Assembly: GCA_035235625.1 (NCBI GenBank) | Contig: CP141141.1 | Span: 15,311,968 to 15,375,967 of the forward strand | Direction: 5' to 3' | Length of the DNA stretch: 64,000 nt | From: Saururus chinensis | Lineage: Eukaryota; Streptophyta; Magnoliopsida; Piperales; Saururaceae | Shown here: positions 60,647 to 64,000 of the stretch, piece after piece | Layout of the letters: the number at the start of each line of letters is the position of its first letter | How positions within the stretch are numbered: position 1 is the first letter of the stretch | The notes under the pieces: model-generated | Seen by the model: the letters and a program-made list of their open reading frames with translations, nothing else | What the model was told of the DNA's origin: nothing | Databases searched by the model: none | Position numbers and translations under genes: made by a program

Positions 60647-61090
60647 TCACAGCAGAAATGATACATGCCCCTGAAGGAACTCTGTTTCCATGAAAGGTAA
60701 ATTTTTCCTCTCCTTACCTATTGAACATGACTTTTTTCTACAGTCTACTAAGGCCTCATTGTCAGCTAACCAATCTATTCCTAATATGACATCATAGTCG
60801 GTCAAACTTAAGAGTATTAGGTTAGCCTTCCATTTTTTGTTTTCTAATGACATTGACACATCTTGTAGAAAGTTTTGAGCTATAAAAGTTTTTCTTACAA
60901 GAGTTGGCACTTCTGAGATATGTCCTAGTTCCATAATTAGATAACTCGTGCTTAAAGCAAAATTAGAAGATATAAAATAGTGTGTCGATCCTAGATCTAT
61001 TAAAACCTTAGTAACTTTATCAAAGATTAGAAGTGTACCTTGTATAATTCCTGTTGAAGTTTGAGCTTCTTCTACAGTAATAGCATACAC
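60647..61090 (-). pseudogene. Gypsy aspartic protease (retropepsin) region
   Basis: An open segment of 147 codons. It starts with YAITVEEAQ, then LIDLGSTHYFIS, the retropepsin active site (usual form DSGATHSFI; here Asp-Leu-Gly-Ser), and later DYDVILGIDWLADN, a conserved gypsy protease motif. The Asp is retained. Confidence 0.7.
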
Positions 61091-61620
61091 TCGCCCCTGA
61101 GCCTTTGGCTTTTGCTCCAGCTTGATTTCTTCTTGGTTCTTCTTTTTGGGGCATTCCTTAATTTTGTGTCCAGGGTCTCCACTTTCGAAGCATCATTTCT
61201 CAGAGAGGTAACAAATTCACAGTGGATGAAATTGGTTGCATTTGGAACACTTCTCCAACTTTTTCTCTCTTTGGTTGTAGGGAGATGGTCTAGAGGTCTT
61301 TTGAAATTATTGATCTGATTAGGGGTTGTCATTTTCCTTTTCTGATCTTTTGTCTTGCTACCATGTGTGCGGTCCTTTCTTTCAGCCAAGAATTCTTGAT
61401 ATTCTTGCTCCAAGAAAGAGGCCAATTCTAAAGCCTTGGCTAAAGTAGTTGGTTAAAATCCTACTATTCGACTTGGAAGTCCATTGTTTAATCCTCTAAC
61501 AAAATTTTGGGCTTTCTTTAACTATGTGAGGCAAATTTCAGGAGCGAAACATTGTAACTGAACAAATTTATTTTCATATTGAAAGATTGTCATATTTCTG
61601 TAGAAGAAATTTTGCCTTTT
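61072..61620 (-). pseudogene. Gypsy gag C-terminal part with zinc knuckle
   Basis: Minus-strand pieces in more than one frame: LELASFLEQEYQEFLAERK of the gag domain, then a basic linker and a CxxC...H...C zinc-knuckle-like stretch (CFKC/GDPGHKIKECP in a neighbouring frame near 61160-61200). The N-terminal half of gag, the primer site and the 5' LTR are absent; similarity stops near 61620. Confidence 0.6.
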
Positions 61621-62439
61621 AAAACACGAGGTATCACAACCGGTGCACCTTGAAACATGAAAAACTAAATATGAAGCAAACATAATTAGCTAGTATGGCT
61701 AACTTTTCAGCTAATTTGACTATTGTCACATACACCGAAAGTACAAATGTAGTGAGTTAGCCAAATACATTGCGTGCACTGAACAACCCTTCTCTTTTGC
61801 AAATGATATAAAGTTTGAAAGGTGTAAGATTTGAAATTTTTATAATATTATTTTCTTTGATTTGTGATGGTTTGGTTTAATTATGAATTTTCTTAGTCTA
61901 GTTATGAATTTTGTTGGAAAATATTAGTACTTAGCATAAACCACCATGTTTCAACACTAATTATTGTAATTTCTACACATTTCCTTGTATGAAGGAAGTG
62001 GGCCAATCTAGGACCCAGAATCATCCTTGTCGTTGTATCCCCAACTTCTTGGGCTATTGACCTCTATTTGAAATACTATATGGGTTTGGGCCTTGTCACA
62101 TTCATTTTAGCTTCCTGACCAAGGTAGATTTTATTTATTCCTTTGTTGGGCCCATGCAAGCCCACTTACTTACCCACTTGTATAATTAGCCACTTTGGAC
62201 ATTCTTTCATTTTAGGGTGGCTGACATTTTTTAAGGGTTTATTATGCTCTACCCTCTCTCTAGAAGGGAAATCTTTGTCTAAGGTAAGCCAAACAAGTGT
62301 CCTTCATGATGGCTTAAGCTCTTCTATCTCTCCTATTACTTATAGCTCCTCTTCTTTAACTATTTTATTTATTCTCCCTCACTTGTGGCTCCTCTTTTAT
62401 AATCTTTTTTCCTCTTCCCCTAGCCTTACTATTCATATG
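61621..62439. other. Intergenic, no feature recognised
   Basis: Pyrimidine-rich near 62300-62430 (CTCTTC and TCCTCTTT words). No gene, LTR or inverted repeat could be identified. This is where the missing 5' end of the gypsy element would have been. Confidence 0.4.
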
Positions 62440-62850
62440 AAAAACTTCTAAAAAACTTCTGATGGGGGGGTGGTCACCACAAAAATATGTAAAATTTGAT
62501 GAAAAACTAAGGTTTCTATCCAAATAAGTTTTATTTGGTAGATGATATCCTACGCTAAGAAACCTCTAGGCGTTTTTAAAACTTCTAGATGGTTTTTAGT
62601 GGGGAGAGGTCACTGTCACAATATGCAGACATTGACAGAGACCTTTGTTTCCCATATAATGCAATTTTATTTATCGGGGGTACCCCCCTTCCACAAAACT
62701 TCTAGAAGTTTAAAAGATTTCTAGAAAACTTCTAGTGGAGGTTGGTCACCGTCACAATATATAGAATTTGACAAGGACTTAAAGCCTCCATTCAAATCAA
62801 TTTTATTTGGCAGAGGGTATCACTCATCAAAAAACCTCCAAAAGTCCTTC
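62440..62850. repeat. Tandem repeat, unit 136 bp, three copies
   Basis: GGTCAC begins at 62472, 62608 and 62744, exactly 136 bp apart. Each unit contains AAAACTTCTA, a G-rich GTGGGGAGAGG-like segment, ACAATATGTA-like and CAATTTTATTTGGCAGA-like sequence. Confidence 0.8.
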
Positions 62851-63600
62851 TTCTCTTGTATTTGATTCCATGTTTTCTTCTCCTTAAAATTCCTTCTTTT
62901 ACCTATGATTTAGAGCCCTAGATCTTTGGTTCTAGTTCCTACTCTTGTGATTCATGTTTAGGCACAAATGGATGGTTGATTGTCTTTCTATTTGTAATTT
63001 TGAACCTCTAGTTGGCAGAAAGGTGTTGTTTTTGCCTAGGGCTAATGTGACATAATTTGTTGGTTAGGGAGCCTTTGAGTTTGGGAAGAGAGTGAAGGGA
63101 GTATCTACTTATTTGAGGTAAGGGTTTTTGTTTGATAAAATTTTCCTTACATTAACACCATGGATTGTGTATGTTGAATCATGTTATTGAAACATTTTGG
63201 ATGTGTGAGCTTAGATCTTGTTAGACATGTGTTGCAATGGTGTCTTGATGTGAAAATGCATGAGTTATGTTGTATCTAACATGCCTGGAGTCTAGATGAT
63301 GTTTATTTGAAGTTTCATGAGGTTTTGATAGAGGATCGAATTGTTTTTGCCCAAAGAAAAAGTTTTTTTAAATTTTTAGGCACGATCGCCCTTGAGCATC
63401 GATCGATCACTAAAAGAATTATCTTCGGTTGTATGAAGATCAATCGCCCGGTATGCTCGATCGATCATTGAAATGGCGGTTTTTCATCTCTTAAGGCTTG
63501 ATTGATTGCCCCTTAGGTTGATCAATCGCCCAAGTGAAAATTGACTTCAATGTTTATTTTTAAGCCAGCTTTTGAGGGTTCCACCATGTCTCTTACATGT
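62851..63600. other. Intergenic repeat sequence with GATCGATC words
   Basis: No gene. 63380-63540 contains four imperfect GATCGATCGCCC-like units (GCATCGATCGATC, GATCAATCGCCC, GCTCGATCGATC, TGATCAATCGCCC), the same style as the CGATGA-rich stretches elsewhere in the window. Confidence 0.45.
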
Positions 63601-64000
63601 AATTAGTAAGGAATTATCATGCTATGATATGAATGCTTGCACACATGTGATATTATTCATGTATGAACCATGCTCCATGTACTTTATACTATATATGAGC
63701 ATGACCACTTATGTTTACACGTACTTATGCTTATATGACCTTATTATCCACTCATGAACCATGTTTCATGCATGATAGGGTTGTCTATTGGTATAAATAT
63801 TTATGCTTACATGCATTTAGCATTATTCTCATATGACTCGTGTTACAAACATCATGAAAATGGTTTGCTAAACCATGTTTAACTGAGATTAGCCGTAACA
63901 TTTCGTAGTTTTTTGGATTAGTCATATCAGGGATTTTAATGCATCGATTTTCTATCCGAAAGGGTGGAGTTTTTCATCCGAAAGGGCAATGTTTTCCATA
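63600..64000 (+). mobile_element. Partial family B LTR running off the window
   Basis: GAGATTAGCCGT at 63890 and CCGAAAGGGTGGAG at 63957 match the reverse complement of 57900-58050, and the preceding CATG-rich stretch matches 58050-58250. The orientation is opposite to the copy at 56959-59771. Confidence 0.55.

Overview
The window is nuclear DNA of a flowering plant. It is AT-rich, has long intergenic spaces, and carries intron-containing genes of plant-specific families, surrounded by LTR retrotransposon debris and MITEs. I cannot name the species from sequence alone.

Three genes can be supported, all on the minus strand. (1) 3894-5988: a four-exon, 296-residue CPBP/CAAX-type intramembrane protease with a plastid-like N-terminus. 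(2) 28038-29848: an F-box protein with a C-terminal DUF295/KIB-type beta-propeller region, probably two exons. (3) 33755-45179: an 11.4-kb, fifteen-exon MLO gene of the MLO4/MLO11/MLO14 type, with a TRIM and a small LTR retrotransposon in its introns.

Repeat layout: 1-330 LINE relic; 1.6-3.4 kb probable hAT element; 6.2-6.8 kb PIF/Harbinger-like MITE; 9.8-24.0 kb nest of three copies of one 4.6-kb LTR family (A), two with their own target-site duplications and one inserted inside the third; 15.5-16.6 kb shortened LTR of family B; 24.2-25.0 kb LTR fragment; 25.4-26.2 kb satellite-like array of about 186 bp; 27.4-27.9 kb palindromes and a 122-bp TA microsatellite; 32 kb and 47-48 kb hAT transposase relics; 49.7-53.3 kb solo LTR; 53.4-61.6 kb decayed Ty3/gypsy element on the minus strand, split in its reverse transcriptase by a family B solo LTR; 62.4-62.9 kb tandem repeat of 136 bp; 63.6-64 kb start of another family B copy.

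The three genes share no operon-like logic and are probably unrelated in function. I found no CRISPR, phage or operon-like system and nothing I would call a new biological system. The unusual points are splice-site anomalies (two GC-AG introns, one doubtful junction), transposons embedded in the MLO gene, and several insertions whose target duplications or empty-site copies let the order of events be read.
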